Position numbers and translations under genes: made by a program
The notes under the pieces: generated by a model
Told to the model about the DNA's origin: nothing
What the model saw: only the letters and a program-made list of their open reading frames with translations
Databases searched by the model: none
Origin: Clostridium_AT radicumherbarum
GTDB taxonomy: Bacteria > Bacillota > Clostridia > Clostridiales > Clostridiaceae
Assembly (NCBI RefSeq): GCF_045310525.1
Contig: NZ_JBJHZY010000001.1
Location: 434,001-498,000 of the forward strand
Direction: 5' to 3'
DNA: 64,000 nucleotides
Shown: positions 27,334 to 36,443 of the stretch, piece after piece
Layout of the letters: every line of letters begins with the position of its first letter
How positions within the stretch are numbered: position 1 is the stretch's first letter

Positions 27334-27373
27334 TACCATGTGGTACAGTATAGTTAAGAACTACTATGTAGTA
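27334..27373 (+). promoter_or_regulatory. PadR operator pair
   Basis: Two 12-bp perfect palindromes, TACCATGTGGTA (27334-27345) and TACTATGTAGTA (27362-27373), share the form TACYATGTRGTA. Their centres are 28 bp apart. They bracket a -10 hexamer TATAGT (27349-27354), and the second lies just before the ribosome binding site. The -35 is uncertain. The placement fits autorepression by the PadR protein encoded next. Confidence 0.75.
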
Positions 27374-27391
27374 CAAGGGAGGCGATGAATA

Positions 27392-27721
27392 ATGTATGAT
27401 AAATCACAAATGATGCGGGGAACATTAGAAGGGTGCATTTTAAAAATTATAAGTGTTGAGCCCACATACGGCTATGAAATAGTCATGACACTTCAGAAGT
27501 TCGGTTTTGAGGATGTAAAGGAAGGTACTATTTATCCGCTTTTAATGCGTTTAGAAAAAAAAGAAATAATATCATCAGAGTTTCGTTCCTCACCTTTAGG
27601 ACCAAGCAGAAAATATTATTCCCTTACGGATTCAGGAAGAAACCTTTTGTATGATTTTACAGAGTGCTGGCACAGTGTTTCAGATACTGTTAATACTATT
27701 TTAAGATTGGGGGAGAAATAA
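27392..27721 (+). CDS. PadR family transcriptional repressor
   Basis: A 109-residue winged-helix protein of the PadR type: MRGTLEGCILKIISVEPTYGYEI opens it, GTIYPLLMRLEKK is the recognition region, and GPSRKYYSLTDSGR the wing. Such proteins sense small molecules, often antibiotics or phenolics, and repress a nearby membrane protein or pump. The stop overlaps the start of the next gene by 1 bp, so they are coupled. Two matching palindromes lie on its promoter. Confidence 0.93.
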   Translation: MYDKSQMMRGTLEGCILKIISVEPTYGYEIVMTLQKFGFEDVKEGTIYPLLMRLEKKEIISSEFRSSPLGPSRKYYSLTDSGRNLLYDFTECWHSVSDTVNTILRLGEK

Positions 27722-28425
27722 TGGCTAATTATATTAATAGTGTGTTAAATTCCAACGGATTTGATATTCTGGTGAAGGAAAATAAATTAAGATCTGAATA
27801 TCTGTCATTTGAAGATAAAAGTATCCTTAAAAAACTTGTAAGCCGTCTTTACGCTTCAAAACTTTCGGCCTTTGATATACAAACCTCACAGAAGGATTTC
27901 ATAGGGATGGCTTTAGAGGCGGAGCAGAGGGGAGAGACCTTAAGCAGTGTAATAGGAGATGATATGAATTTATTTTGCGAGGAAATTATTAATAACGGAA
28001 GAAAAAAAGACTGGAAAGAAGCTGTAATTCTTGCCATGCCATGGTTACTTTTATTTTTAACTGTTTATTACGGGATTATCTACATCGTTTATAATTCCTG
28101 TCCGGTTATTATGAAGATAAATCTTCGTGACAGCTTTCTCTATCTTTTTTGGTGTTTAATAGGACTACCTTTGGGAAATTATTTAAGTAGGAAAACCGAA
28201 TTTGAAAGCAAATTGAAAAAATCACTTCCATTTTGGATTTTTCCAGTATTACTTGTTTTAATGGCTGTTTTGGATAGAATCTTTTCTTTAAAACAGGTTA
28301 TCTTATTTGAAGTTATAGGATGGGTTCCCTTAGCATTTATGGCTGTTCTTTTGATACTCTCTTATTTTCTTCGAAACATTTATCTTAACAGTCTTGCTAT
28401 GAAATATAATTGGAGTGATAACTAA
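27721..28425 (+). CDS. membrane protein cotranscribed with PadR
   Basis: A 234-residue protein of unknown function. The first ~100 residues are soluble and helical; the remaining part has four hydrophobic helices (near residues 103-120, 138-153, 170-185 and 198-215). The arrangement of a helical cytoplasmic domain plus membrane helices, coupled to PadR, resembles the HAAS/DUF1700-DUF1048 type proteins commonly found beside PadR regulators. It may be the target or signal partner of that regulator. I cannot assign a reaction. Confidence 0.75.
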   Translation: MANYINSVLNSNGFDILVKENKLRSEYLSFEDKSILKKLVSRLYASKLSAFDIQTSQKDFIGMALEAEQRGETLSSVIGDDMNLFCEEIINNGRKKDWKEAVILAMPWLLLFLTVYYGIIYIVYNSCPVIMKINLRDSFLYLFWCLIGLPLGNYLSRKTEFESKLKKSLPFWIFPVLLVLMAVLDRIFSLKQVILFEVIGWVPLAFMAVLLILSYFLRNIYLNSLAMKYNWSDN

Positions 28426-28507
28426 TAATATACAAAATTATTAAACCTATGTTTAGTTTTAAGCTGCAATAAGGTTTGATAAAGCAATGAGGGAGGCTAA
28501 GCAACTT

Positions 28508-29434
28508 ATGATAATTAACACAGGCAACAGAACAGATATACCTGCTTATTTTAGTAAGTGGTTTTTTAACAGAATTAGAGAAGGATATGTTTATGTTAGG
28601 AATCCCTATTACAAAAATCAGGTTACGAAATATAAGCTGGCACCCGATGTTGTGGATTGTATTGCCTTTTGTACAAAAAATCCAGCACCTATGCTGCCTA
28701 GAATGCAAGAACTTGCTTCCTTTGGGCAATTCTGGTTTGTGACAATTACACCTTATGGGAAGGAAATAGAGCCTCAGGTACCACCTATGGAAAAAGTATT
28801 GGAGGATTTTAAAAAACTTTCAAGCTTTATTGGTGCAGAAAAGATAGGCTTAAGATATGATCCCATTTTTATTTCGGATAAATATACCTTGAATAATCAT
28901 ATAGAGAGCTTTGAGAGGATGGCAGCAACACTTTCAGGATATACTCATGACTGTATTATAAGTTTCATCGATTTATATGAAAAGACAAAGCGTAATTTCC
29001 CTGGAATTAAGAAAGTTACAAAGGAAGAAAGGTCAATAATAGGAAGAGAATTCGTCCGTATTGGCAAGAAATATAATATCCAAATAAAAACCTGTGTAGA
29101 AGGGCAGGAGCTTTTAAATTATGGCATTGACTGCAGTGGCTGTTTGACTAAGCCTGTTATTGAGCGTGCAATCGGTAATACTTTAAAGATCCCTAAAAAG
29201 AAATTTTCACGAGAGGGCTGCAATTGCCTTCTTGAAAATGATATTGGAGTATACAATACCTGCGGCCACGGCTGTATTTACTGCTATGCTAACTATGATA
29301 TGAAAACTGTGAGGGATAATTTGAAAAAGCATAATCCAAACTCCCCATTTTTGATTGGTGGAAACCTTGCTGATGACATAGTAAAAGATGCAAAACAGGA
29401 AAGTTATATTGATGGTCAAATTACACTGTTTTAG
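28508..29434 (+). CDS. DUF1848 family protein
   Basis: I start it at ATG 28508, because homologues begin MIINTGNRTDIPA and GGGAGG lies upstream at 28491-28496. The 308-residue product has the DUF1848 core (VDCIAFCTKNPAPMLPRM, then FVTITPYGKEIEPQVPP, then IGLRYDPIF). The C-terminal cysteine cluster is GCNCLLENDIGVYNTCGHGC followed by IYCYANYD. The C-x3-C-x2-C-like group resembles an Fe-S ligand set of radical-SAM type, and a possible partial TIM barrel is consistent with that, but no reaction has been shown for the family to my knowledge. Confidence 0.88.
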   Translation: MIINTGNRTDIPAYFSKWFFNRIREGYVYVRNPYYKNQVTKYKLAPDVVDCIAFCTKNPAPMLPRMQELASFGQFWFVTITPYGKEIEPQVPPMEKVLEDFKKLSSFIGAEKIGLRYDPIFISDKYTLNNHIESFERMAATLSGYTHDCIISFIDLYEKTKRNFPGIKKVTKEERSIIGREFVRIGKKYNIQIKTCVEGQELLNYGIDCSGCLTKPVIERAIGNTLKIPKKKFSREGCNCLLENDIGVYNTCGHGCIYCYANYDMKTVRDNLKKHNPNSPFLIGGNLADDIVKDAKQESYIDGQITLF

Positions 29435-29460
29435 TTTGTAATTAAATAAAGGTATATTTG

Positions 29461-29496
29461 TGAGGGTAAAAATCGTATTTTACCCTCATTTTTTTA
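29461..29496 (+). terminator. terminator after DUF1848
   Basis: Stem TGAGGGTAAAA / TTTTACCCTCA (29461-29471, 29478-29488), followed by seven T. Confidence 0.85.
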
Positions 29497-29540
29497 CCTC
29501 TTACCCCTTTTATATAACCAGTGAATGAGGAAGCCTTTTA

Positions 29541-30038
29541 ATGTATTCTAAAACTTTATATAATTTTAGTAAGGCAGGTGATAAGGTGAAAATACACATT
29601 GAAATAATAAATGATTTAGAAGAGGATGAGGTGGTAATACGATGTCCGCGGGTAGATGATACAATAGAGAAAATACACCAATATGTTATAGAACAGTCCT
29701 TAAGTAAAACTAAAATTACATTTTATAGAAAGAATCAGGAGTTTTATTTTCCACTTGAAGATATTTTATTCTTCGAAACTGAAGGTGAGCGTATTTATGC
29801 CCATACTTCAAATGAAGCCTATACTGTAAAGTACCGCTTATATGAATTGGAAAGTATTCTTCCAAAATATTTCGTGAGAGCAGCTAAATCTGCAATAGTA
29901 AATATTATGCATGTATATTCTATTACTCGCAATATTACGGCTTCCAGTCTTATAAGCTTTAATGACTGCCATAAGCATGTATATGTTTCCAGATCTTACT
30001 ACAGTGAATTTAAGCATCGTTTAGATGAAAGGAGTTAA
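29541..30038 (+). CDS. LytTR-domain transcriptional regulator
   Basis: A small stand-alone LytTR DNA-binding protein. The first ~60 residues resemble the N-terminal part found in this subgroup (IHIEIINDLEEDEVVIRC). The LytTR domain follows (KITFYRKNQEFYFPLEDI, then FFETEGERIYAHT, and FVRAAKSAIVN). The start is either ATG 29541, with GAGGAAG upstream, or GTG 29586, which matches the usual family start better. It is 2 bp ahead of a LiaF-like gene and an ABC-2 exporter, so it should control that operon. Confidence 0.88.
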   Translation: MYSKTLYNFSKAGDKVKIHIEIINDLEEDEVVIRCPRVDDTIEKIHQYVIEQSLSKTKITFYRKNQEFYFPLEDILFFETEGERIYAHTSNEAYTVKYRLYELESILPKYFVRAAKSAIVNIMHVYSITRNITASSLISFNDCHKHVYVSRSYYSEFKHRLDERS

Positions 30039-30040
30039 CT

Positions 30041-30745
30041 ATGAAAAATAGAAATTGGTTTTGGGGAGTATTCTTTTTGTTATCGGCAATATTCGTTATA
30101 TTTAGCCAAGTTTGGGTCTTTTACGGAATTAGTGTTACTAGCATTTTGGCATCGGTTTTTCTTGCAGCCTTAGCTATAAGCAGTCTCTTACGATTAGAAT
30201 ACTTTGGAACTTTTATACCTTTATCATTACTTTATATTATATACAGCAAACCACTTAAACTTTTTTATATTTCACCCTGGCTTTTAATTTCTTCAGCCAT
30301 TTTAATAAGTATAAGTTTTAGCTTGTTATTTCCAAAGCGTCATAAGAAAACTGTACACTTTTATAATAGTGCAAAGAAAATTAATCAGTTTAGAGAGAAT
30401 ATTGATAATAATAATCCTTATGTTAAGGTATCCCTAAATTCAGCCAGCAAGTATGTTCATTCTGATGATTTGCAAGGAGGACAATTTATATCATACCTTG
30501 GGGTATTGGATGTGTATTTTGACCAAGTGAAAATTAGTTCAGAGGGTGCAAAATTATTTATCGACTGCAATTTAGGAAGCATTAATTTGTATATTCCAAG
30601 GGATTGGAGACTAGATGAGGAACTTCATTCATATCTTGGTGAAGTAAGCTATCATAACGATCCTACTAATTTTTCGGGAAATGCACCTAGGGTTATTCTT
30701 ACTGGTAAAGTAGTTCTAGGTGATGTAAAGATATTTTATATTTAG
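30041..30745 (+). CDS. LiaF-like membrane protein
   Basis: Residues 1-105 contain four short transmembrane helices with tight turns, the LiaF/DUF5668-type bundle. The C-terminal ~90 residues (ISYLGVLDVYFDQVKISSEG, then LFIDCNLGSINLYIPRDW) form the parallel-beta 'cell wall-active antibiotics response' domain. In other Firmicutes LiaF restrains an envelope-stress response. Here it is encoded between a LytTR regulator and an ABC-2 exporter, a common clostridial arrangement in which it probably modulates that regulator. Confidence 0.85.
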   Translation: MKNRNWFWGVFFLLSAIFVIFSQVWVFYGISVTSILASVFLAALAISSLLRLEYFGTFIPLSLLYIIYSKPLKLFYISPWLLISSAILISISFSLLFPKRHKKTVHFYNSAKKINQFRENIDNNNPYVKVSLNSASKYVHSDDLQGGQFISYLGVLDVYFDQVKISSEGAKLFIDCNLGSINLYIPRDWRLDEELHSYLGEVSYHNDPTNFSGNAPRVILTGKVVLGDVKIFYI

Positions 30746-30757
30746 GAGGGGGAAGCA

Positions 30758-31711
30758 ATGATTCAAACTGAGACAGCCATTTCTGTAAGTGGTCTTGAAA
30801 AGTCTTATGGAAACTTAAAGGTGCTTGATAAGATTAACTTTACAGTTAAAAAAGGCAGTATTTTTGCACTGTTAGGCTCTAATGGCTCGGGAAAAACCAC
30901 AACTATTAAAATCCTATCTACTCTGCTCACTGCTGATAAGGGAAGCGTACAGGTCTGCGGTTTTGATGCTGCTATGAAGCCGCGTAAGGTGAGGGGAGCA
31001 ATAAGTCTTACAGGTCAGTTTGCTGCAGTAGATGATGTTTTAACAGGTCGAGAGAATTTACGAATGATTGGAAAGCTTAGGCATCTTCCCAATGTAAACA
31101 AAAGGGTAGATGAATTACTGGAACGCTTTCAATTGTTAGATGCGGCAGATAGGCGAGCAAATACTTATTCCGGCGGAATGCGAAGAAGACTTGATCTTGC
31201 AATGAGCCTAATGGGCAATCCGCCTATACTATTTCTAGATGAACCTACCACGGGGCTTGACCCACAGAGCAGACTTTCTATGTGGAAGATAATAAAAGAT
31301 TTGGTCCGTACAGGTATAACAGTATTCCTTACAACACAATATCTTGACGAAGCAGATGAGCTGGCAGATAAGATAGCCATTCTTGATAAAGGGAAAATTG
31401 TGGCTGAAGGAACCGCTGCAGAGTTAAAAAAATTGCTGCCCCATGGATATGTGGAGATAAAGTTTAACGAAAACAAAGATGTTGAATTGGCACTTAAGCT
31501 GCTATATAGCTATAAACCAAGCCTAAATGAGGAAGAACATTCAGTATATATAGCAACAGATGGGAGCATCAAGGAGATAACCAGTATCTTAAGCAGTATT
31601 GAAGCTGCGGGACTGAACGCTGTAAGCTTCTCACAGAAAGAACCTACTTTAGAAAACGTTTTCTTAACTATAATAGGAGAGAATAGAGAAAGGAGTGAGT
31701 CTATTGTATAG
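30758..31711 (+). CDS. ABC-2 exporter ATP-binding protein (DrrA type)
   Basis: A 317-residue ATPase with Walker A GSNGSGKTT, Q-loop in SLTGQFAAVDDVLTGREN, signature YSGGMRRRLDLAMSL, Walker B ILFLDEPTTGLDPQSR, and H-loop replaced by TTQYLDEADELAD, as is usual for DrrA proteins. The last ~90 residues are the DrrA-type regulatory tail (VSFSQKEPTLENVFLTI). Its partner is the next gene, which starts inside its 3' end. DrrAB exporters move hydrophobic drugs or lipids. Confidence 0.93.
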   Translation: MIQTETAISVSGLEKSYGNLKVLDKINFTVKKGSIFALLGSNGSGKTTTIKILSTLLTADKGSVQVCGFDAAMKPRKVRGAISLTGQFAAVDDVLTGRENLRMIGKLRHLPNVNKRVDELLERFQLLDAADRRANTYSGGMRRRLDLAMSLMGNPPILFLDEPTTGLDPQSRLSMWKIIKDLVRTGITVFLTTQYLDEADELADKIAILDKGKIVAEGTAAELKKLLPHGYVEIKFNENKDVELALKLLYSYKPSLNEEEHSVYIATDGSIKEITSILSSIEAAGLNAVSFSQKEPTLENVFLTIIGENRERSESIV

Positions 31712-32474
31712 TAAAATCAGAGATGATATTTCTGATATGGCTGTAATAGCAGGACGTTGTCTGCGCCATGCTTTTAGGAGCATTGATACACTAATTACAG
31801 TAGTTGCTATGCCTATTATGATGCTGCTTTTATTTGTTTACGTATTTGGTGGATCAATAAATACAGGAAATGTAAATTATGCAAATTATGTTGTACCGGG
31901 TATTGTTCTAATGTGCATATTGAGCGGCACGCCTTATACCTCTGTACGGTTAAACATGGATATCAAAAGGGGGGTCGTGGACAGGTTTCGTTCTATGCCT
32001 ATTGCGAAATCCTCCATATTGGCTGGACATGTATTAACCTCCGTAGCCTTCAATATGTTTTCTTCCCTTATTGTCATATTATTTGCCTTTATAACCGGGT
32101 TTAGGCCAAAGGCAGACTTCATGGGCTGGCTTCTTGCTCTTGGTATACTGCTGCTATTTACATTTGCAATGTCATGGCTTGCTGTGGTATTTGGCCTTTT
32201 GGCAGATAGTTCGGAAGGTGCAGGAGTGTACGCTTATATAATTTTAGTTATGCTCTTTATAAGCTCCGCTTTTACACCAACTGATTCTATGAACAAAGCT
32301 CTTCGCGTATTTGCTGAGCATCAGCCTATGACACCAATTATTGAAGCTGTACGTGCACTATTCCTTAATGCACCAGTTGGAAATAATGCCTTGATTGCGA
32401 TACTGTGGAGTATAGGTATTCTTATTGTTTCCTACATTGCTTCAATGTTTGTTTATAAGCGTAAATCGGCATAA
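31704..32474 (+). CDS. ABC-2 exporter permease (DrrB type)
   Basis: A permease of about 256 residues with six transmembrane helices. Landmarks are ITVVAMPIMMLLLFVYVFGG, the conserved VVPGIVLMCILSG, DRFRSMPIAKSS (the coupling helix region), and the terminal AEHQPMTPIIEAVRALFL typical of DrrB. TTG 31704 is the likely start, with AGGAG (31691-31695) at the right distance; it overlaps the ATPase gene. It completes the LytTR-LiaF-DrrAB operon, probably for export of an envelope-damaging compound. Confidence 0.9.
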   Translation: MYSKIRDDISDMAVIAGRCLRHAFRSIDTLITVVAMPIMMLLLFVYVFGGSINTGNVNYANYVVPGIVLMCILSGTPYTSVRLNMDIKRGVVDRFRSMPIAKSSILAGHVLTSVAFNMFSSLIVILFAFITGFRPKADFMGWLLALGILLLFTFAMSWLAVVFGLLADSSEGAGVYAYIILVMLFISSAFTPTDSMNKALRVFAEHQPMTPIIEAVRALFLNAPVGNNALIAILWSIGILIVSYIASMFVYKRKSA

Positions 32475-32481
32475 TAAAAAC

Positions 32482-32530
32482 AAAACAATGGCATCTATAT
32501 CATAACTTATATGGATGCCATTGTTTTTTT
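32482..32530. terminator. strong bidirectional terminator
   Basis: A stem of at least 14 bp (AAAACAATGGCATC / GATGCCATTGTTTT) ends the exporter operon and the convergent small secreted-protein gene. Confidence 0.88.
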
Positions 32531-32960
32531 ATTTATTTCTTAAATTAAACTCTAGAGCTTTAGATAAGTTATCGATATTCCCATGAAATTTAAAGTAAGA
32601 TGGTTTATTTTTATCTTCATAAATTATAAGAAATGGCGGCTTATTTTGGGGAACTATTATATATACCTCATTAACTTTTGCCGTTAAACTTTTCTTTCGT
32701 AATTCAACAGGAGGATTAAGGGGAAACCTAACTTTATATCCTTCAACTGTAAGTGGGCTGATTTTACCACAAAAATTGTCTATACTGTTTACCCAGCTTG
32801 AAACCATATTATTTATTTCAGAATTCACCTGTACAGATTTAACTACAATGTTTTGCCTTGTGTCGATAATATCTGCACATGGAGAGCCCATGGCATAAGC
32901 AGGTATTGATGGTAGAATTATTATAAGCAAAATTAGTATTACTAATACCTTTTTAGTCAT
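32529..32960 (-). CDS. hypothetical small secreted protein
   Basis: I do not recognise this family. ATG 32960 is chosen because AAGGAGGTG stands just upstream; a longer frame would add an unlikely N-terminus. A signal peptide runs over residues 1-23 (VLVILILLIIILPSIPAYA), with cleavage after AYA. The mature part of about 120 residues has two cysteines and a strand-rich pattern (NEVYIIVPQNKPPFLIIYED) like a small beta-sandwich or DUF-type exported domain. It is monocistronic. Confidence 0.65.
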   Translation of the reverse strand: MTKKVLVILILLIIILPSIPAYAMGSPCADIIDTRQNIVVKSVQVNSEINNMVSSWVNSIDNFCGKISPLTVEGYKVRFPLNPPVELRKKSLTAKVNEVYIIVPQNKPPFLIIYEDKNKPSYFKFHGNIDNLSKALEFNLRNK

Positions 32961-33170
32961 ATGAAACACCTCCTTATTTATGTTTCCACAATGCCTTATC
33001 ATTATTCTTAAGGATATTTTTTATTAGGTATATTCGGGAAAGAATATTTATAATGAATACATTTCTAAAATTAGTTTTGAATAGTTTTCCTTTTTACTAA
33101 TTTTTGATATATTATCATTATATAGAATTTGGGCAATCATTATTTGTAACATTGGTTTAAGGAGGAAGAA

Positions 33171-34184
33171 ATGTTTGATTTTAATTATGAACCTATGAAC
33201 AAGGAATTTTGGCAGGGTCGTGTAGATAGTGAGGATAATTATGATGCATTCCGCTGGCATCAATGGATTGATATAATTGATTTAAGAAAGGAGCCTATTA
33301 CACCATTCATAGGAAAGTTAGGAATAGCTTTTATAGGGTTTTGTTGTGATAAAGGAGTTAATAGGAATAAGGGAAGAATTGGAGCCGCCTATGGGCCTGA
33401 GAGCATTCGAAAAGAATTAGCTAACCTGCCCTGCCGTTTTTCACAAGATGTAAAACTTTTTGACGCTGGCAATATACATTGTGAAAACATCTCTCTGGAA
33501 GAAAGTCAGGCGCTTCTTTCCAAGGCTGTTTCCAAAATACTGAGCTTGAATCTGTTTCCCATAGTTTTAGGAGGAGGCCATGAAGTAGCATTTGGTCATT
33601 ACAATGGCTTAATGGATTATTTAACGCTGAATAATACTAAACCAAGGATAGGGATAATAAATTTCGATGCTCATTTTGATTTGAGGCCTTACCCTAATGG
33701 CAGCAGCTCGGGTACAATGTTTAGGCAAATATCAGATATATGTCTTAGTAAAGATATTGACTTCTCTTATTTTTGCATAGGTATACAAAAGCACAGCAAT
33801 ACCATTGAGCTGTTCAAAACAGCAGATAAACTTGGTGTGGATTACATCCTAGCAAAGGATATTGCTCAAAGTGATATGTGGAGTGTATTTGAAAGGCTGG
33901 ATGACTTTATAAAACATCAGGACAAAATTTATATAACAATATGTTCTGATGTATTTTCTACAGCTTTTGCACCTGGTGTCAGTGCAGCTCAGCCCCTAGG
34001 ACTTGACCCTGAAAGAGTTTTACGTTTTTTGAAGTATATAATTAAGTCCAACAAAGTAATAAGTTTTGACATAGCTGAGGTTGCTCCTCGTTTTGATCAG
34101 GATAATACTACTGCGAACCTTGCAGCTGTTATAATATTTACTGTTATCAATTCAATATGTCAGCTTCAGAATTTATCTCTTTAG
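33171..34184 (+). CDS. hutG: arginase-family formimidoylglutamase-like enzyme
   Basis: A 337-residue ureohydrolase. The binuclear Mn2+ ligands are visible in LGGGHEVAFGHYNG, in NFDAHFDLRPY, and in the pair SDVFSTAFAPGVSAAQPLG (in place of the usual SxDxD) with ISFDIAEVAPRFD. The N-terminus YEPMNKEFWQGRVDSED and the SSGTMFRQI segment point to HutG (formiminoglutamate hydrolase of histidine breakdown), as against agmatinase or arginase. No other hut gene is nearby, so the role is by family only. Start ATG 33171 follows AGGAGG. Confidence 0.85.
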   Translation: MFDFNYEPMNKEFWQGRVDSEDNYDAFRWHQWIDIIDLRKEPITPFIGKLGIAFIGFCCDKGVNRNKGRIGAAYGPESIRKELANLPCRFSQDVKLFDAGNIHCENISLEESQALLSKAVSKILSLNLFPIVLGGGHEVAFGHYNGLMDYLTLNNTKPRIGIINFDAHFDLRPYPNGSSSGTMFRQISDICLSKDIDFSYFCIGIQKHSNTIELFKTADKLGVDYILAKDIAQSDMWSVFERLDDFIKHQDKIYITICSDVFSTAFAPGVSAAQPLGLDPERVLRFLKYIIKSNKVISFDIAEVAPRFDQDNTTANLAAVIIFTVINSICQLQNLSL

Positions 34185-34284
34185 AGTTTAAAAGTGGAAG
34201 ATTTTACTTCTCTTGAATCAGGATGGCATAGAATCAAAGCTAAGAAGGAGAACTACTTAAGAAATTAAATGATATGAAAAGCTA

Positions 34285-34316
34285 AGGAGTGATATCGAGA
34301 TCATATCACCCCTTTT
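34285..34316 (+). terminator. terminator after the formimidoylglutamase gene
   Basis: AAGGAGTGATAT pairs with ATATCACCCCTT with one mismatch, followed by T residues. Confidence 0.7.
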
Positions 34317-34353
34317 AATTTAATCTCAAGAGTTAAGCATGAGATAAAACATA

Positions 34354-35637
34354 TTATCTTTTCACTACATTGAAATTATCCTCGATAAGCAGCCAGTTTT
34401 GAGGGAATGGAATTCCTAACTTCCAATAGCTTATACCTCTTAGGTTTAGTTCTTTTATTAGATTAAATTTTGCTTGAATTGACCTAGCATCTTCAAACCA
34501 TACTGTATGATGTTTTCCATCTGAAGCTGTATAGTCAAAATGAGGGGCTTGAGCCGTAGTATCATAGCTTATTGGTACATTATGATCTGCTGCGAGTAAA
34601 ATGGCATCCTGAGGGCTCACTGCCTTTGCTGTACTTCCCTGTACAAAAGGAAGGGTCCAATCATATCCGTACATGTTTTGGCCCATCATGATTTTAGAAC
34701 TAGGCATTTCTGTTAAAGCATATTCAATAACCTGTCTAACTTGAGGAAGTGGAGACACAGGCATTGCCGGGCCGCCGCTGTAACCCCATTCATAGGTCAT
34801 TAAGACAACAAAATCTGCAATTTGACCATGTGCTCTATAGTCATGGGCTTCATACCATTCACCTGCTTGGGTGGCACTTGTTTTTGGAGCCAAGGCAGTA
34901 GACATTAAGAAACCCTGTGCACTTAACCTGGCTTTAGCCTTTCTCAGGAAAGCATTATAGTTTTCTCTTAATTCCTTAGGCAAATGCTCCATATCAAAAT
35001 GTATATCTTTAAAGTTAAGGCGCTTTGCTGTGGCGATAATATTGTCAAGTAAAGTATTTTGCAGCTGAGGATTCGTTAAAATAAGTCTACCTAGTTCTGT
35101 ACTGAATTGTCCTTGTTCAAGGTTAGTAACTGCCATCAGTAAAATCGCGCCACTATTATCTGCAATTCTTCTGAAATTGTTTAGAGGAGGCTCTTTCAAG
35201 GTTCCATCTCTCTGGATTTGGAAACTGAAAGGTGCCAGGTAGGTCAAGTGAGGAGCCGCACTTCGGGCTGACTGCTCTAATTCAGGGGAAACCTTACCAG
35301 CTATGGGTTCCACGTATGCGTTTGTTTCTGCACTTCTTTTCGGCTGAGGAGGAATATACAATCTAAATCCAACGGTTAGTGGGGTGGTAGGTGATATTCC
35401 ATTAACCCTTGCAAGTGTTTGATAATTTATGCCGAAACTTCTTGCAATGCTATATAAGCTGTCTCCTGGTTGAACCCAATAGAAGCTTCCTACAATAGGA
35501 ATTACAAGTGCCTGACCAACTACAAGATTATTGGGATTTGGAAGTTCGTTTGCTCCAGTAATGGCGCCAACAGTAGAGTTATATGTTTGTGCAATGCTAA
35601 ATATAGACTGACCTGCTTGAACAACATGAATTTGCAT
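34354..35637 (-). CDS. LysM-GH18 spore cortex/germination hydrolase (SleL/YaaH type)
   Basis: Two LysM domains (residues 2-47 and 51-97: HVVQAGQSIFSIAQTYN, WVQPGDSLYSIARSFG) lead into a family-18 glycosidase domain. Its catalytic strand reads FKDIHFDMEHLPKE, with the acid Glu in the FDxE motif. Later landmarks are VVLMTYEWGYSGGPAMPVSP and ISYWKLGIPFPQNW. This is the layout of the N-acetylglucosaminidases that cut muramic-delta-lactam cortex in germinating spores. There is no signal peptide, as expected for spore-coat-associated SleL. ATG 35637 is chosen for AAAGGAG just upstream. It suggests that the host sporulates. Confidence 0.92.
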   Translation of the reverse strand: MQIHVVQAGQSIFSIAQTYNSTVGAITGANELPNPNNLVVGQALVIPIVGSFYWVQPGDSLYSIARSFGINYQTLARVNGISPTTPLTVGFRLYIPPQPKRSAETNAYVEPIAGKVSPELEQSARSAAPHLTYLAPFSFQIQRDGTLKEPPLNNFRRIADNSGAILLMAVTNLEQGQFSTELGRLILTNPQLQNTLLDNIIATAKRLNFKDIHFDMEHLPKELRENYNAFLRKAKARLSAQGFLMSTALAPKTSATQAGEWYEAHDYRAHGQIADFVVLMTYEWGYSGGPAMPVSPLPQVRQVIEYALTEMPSSKIMMGQNMYGYDWTLPFVQGSTAKAVSPQDAILLAADHNVPISYDTTAQAPHFDYTASDGKHHTVWFEDARSIQAKFNLIKELNLRGISYWKLGIPFPQNWLLIEDNFNVVKR

Positions 35638-35783
35638 AGTATCTCCTTTCACTTATGAATCATCCATTATTATTTTATGAATTAGCAGGAGAAGTGTACC
35701 AATTTCTTATAATTGTTATGGAAATTATTGCTGTATTAATTATTCAATTTTTGTTTATAGGTCAGTTAAATTAAATGCAAATC

Positions 35784-36431
35784 TTAATCATATTTAAGTA
35801 CGGCAATACCCGAATAATCTTTAATAGTTGTCTTATTTAATTCCAATACTTTATATTCTGCTGCCTTAAGTCCTGAAGCCGAGATGAATTTGTCAACCTT
35901 AGCAAATGCCAGGCCTATTGGACCTAAAGCTTTTGTCCTGTAGTGCATTGGTATTACTACTGTAGGATTTAGTTGTTCCATTACTTTAACTGCATCTAAG
36001 GCATCAATGGTATAACCACCACCCACAGGAATAATCAATATGTCTACATTTCCTATTTCCTTCAAATGCTGGGAAGTTAGAATATGTCCAAGATCACCAC
36101 AATGACAAACATTTATATCCTCAATTTTAAAATTATATATAATATTTTTTCCCTTCTTGGCTCCAGAAATTTTGTCATGAAAGGTTTCAATGCCCTTTAT
36201 CTCTATACCTTGTTCACTGAAATTGCCAGCTTTATTTATGTGTACAAAACTATTTTTTACTGCATTGATATTATTATGATCACCGTGGTCATGACTAGTA
36301 GTTACTATATCTGCTTCAATTTCATCCGGCAGTTTGTAGCCTAAGACATTTTTATAAGGATCTAGTAGTATTTTTGTACCCTTTTCTGAGCTTATGATAA
36401 AGCATGAATGACCAAACCATTTAATTTTCAT
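35784..36431 (-). CDS. MBL-fold metallo-hydrolase (UPF0173/UlaG-like)
   Basis: A compact 215-residue metallo-beta-lactamase-fold protein. It begins MKIKWFGHSCFIISS; metal ligands are in TTSHDHGDHNN, VCHCGDLGH and VIPMHYRTKAL. This layout is that of the UPF0173/UlaG-like group, which hydrolyses phosphodiester or lactone substrates and usually lacks a cell-wall target. ATG 36431 has GGAGG at the right distance. It lies 13 bp downstream of the MFS transporter on the same strand, so they are likely one operon. Confidence 0.88.
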   Translation of the reverse strand: MKIKWFGHSCFIISSEKGTKILLDPYKNVLGYKLPDEIEADIVTTSHDHGDHNNINAVKNSFVHINKAGNFSEQGIEIKGIETFHDKISGAKKGKNIIYNFKIEDINVCHCGDLGHILTSQHLKEIGNVDILIIPVGGGYTIDALDAVKVMEQLNPTVVIPMHYRTKALGPIGLAFAKVDKFISASGLKAAEYKVLELNKTTIKDYSGIAVLKYD

Positions 36432-36443
36432 TTTATCCTCCAA

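Noticed and set aside
28397..28729. 110-codon frame on the minus strand across the start of DUF1848
   Set aside because: It overlaps the start of a recognised gene and part of the upstream gene end; no ribosome binding site.
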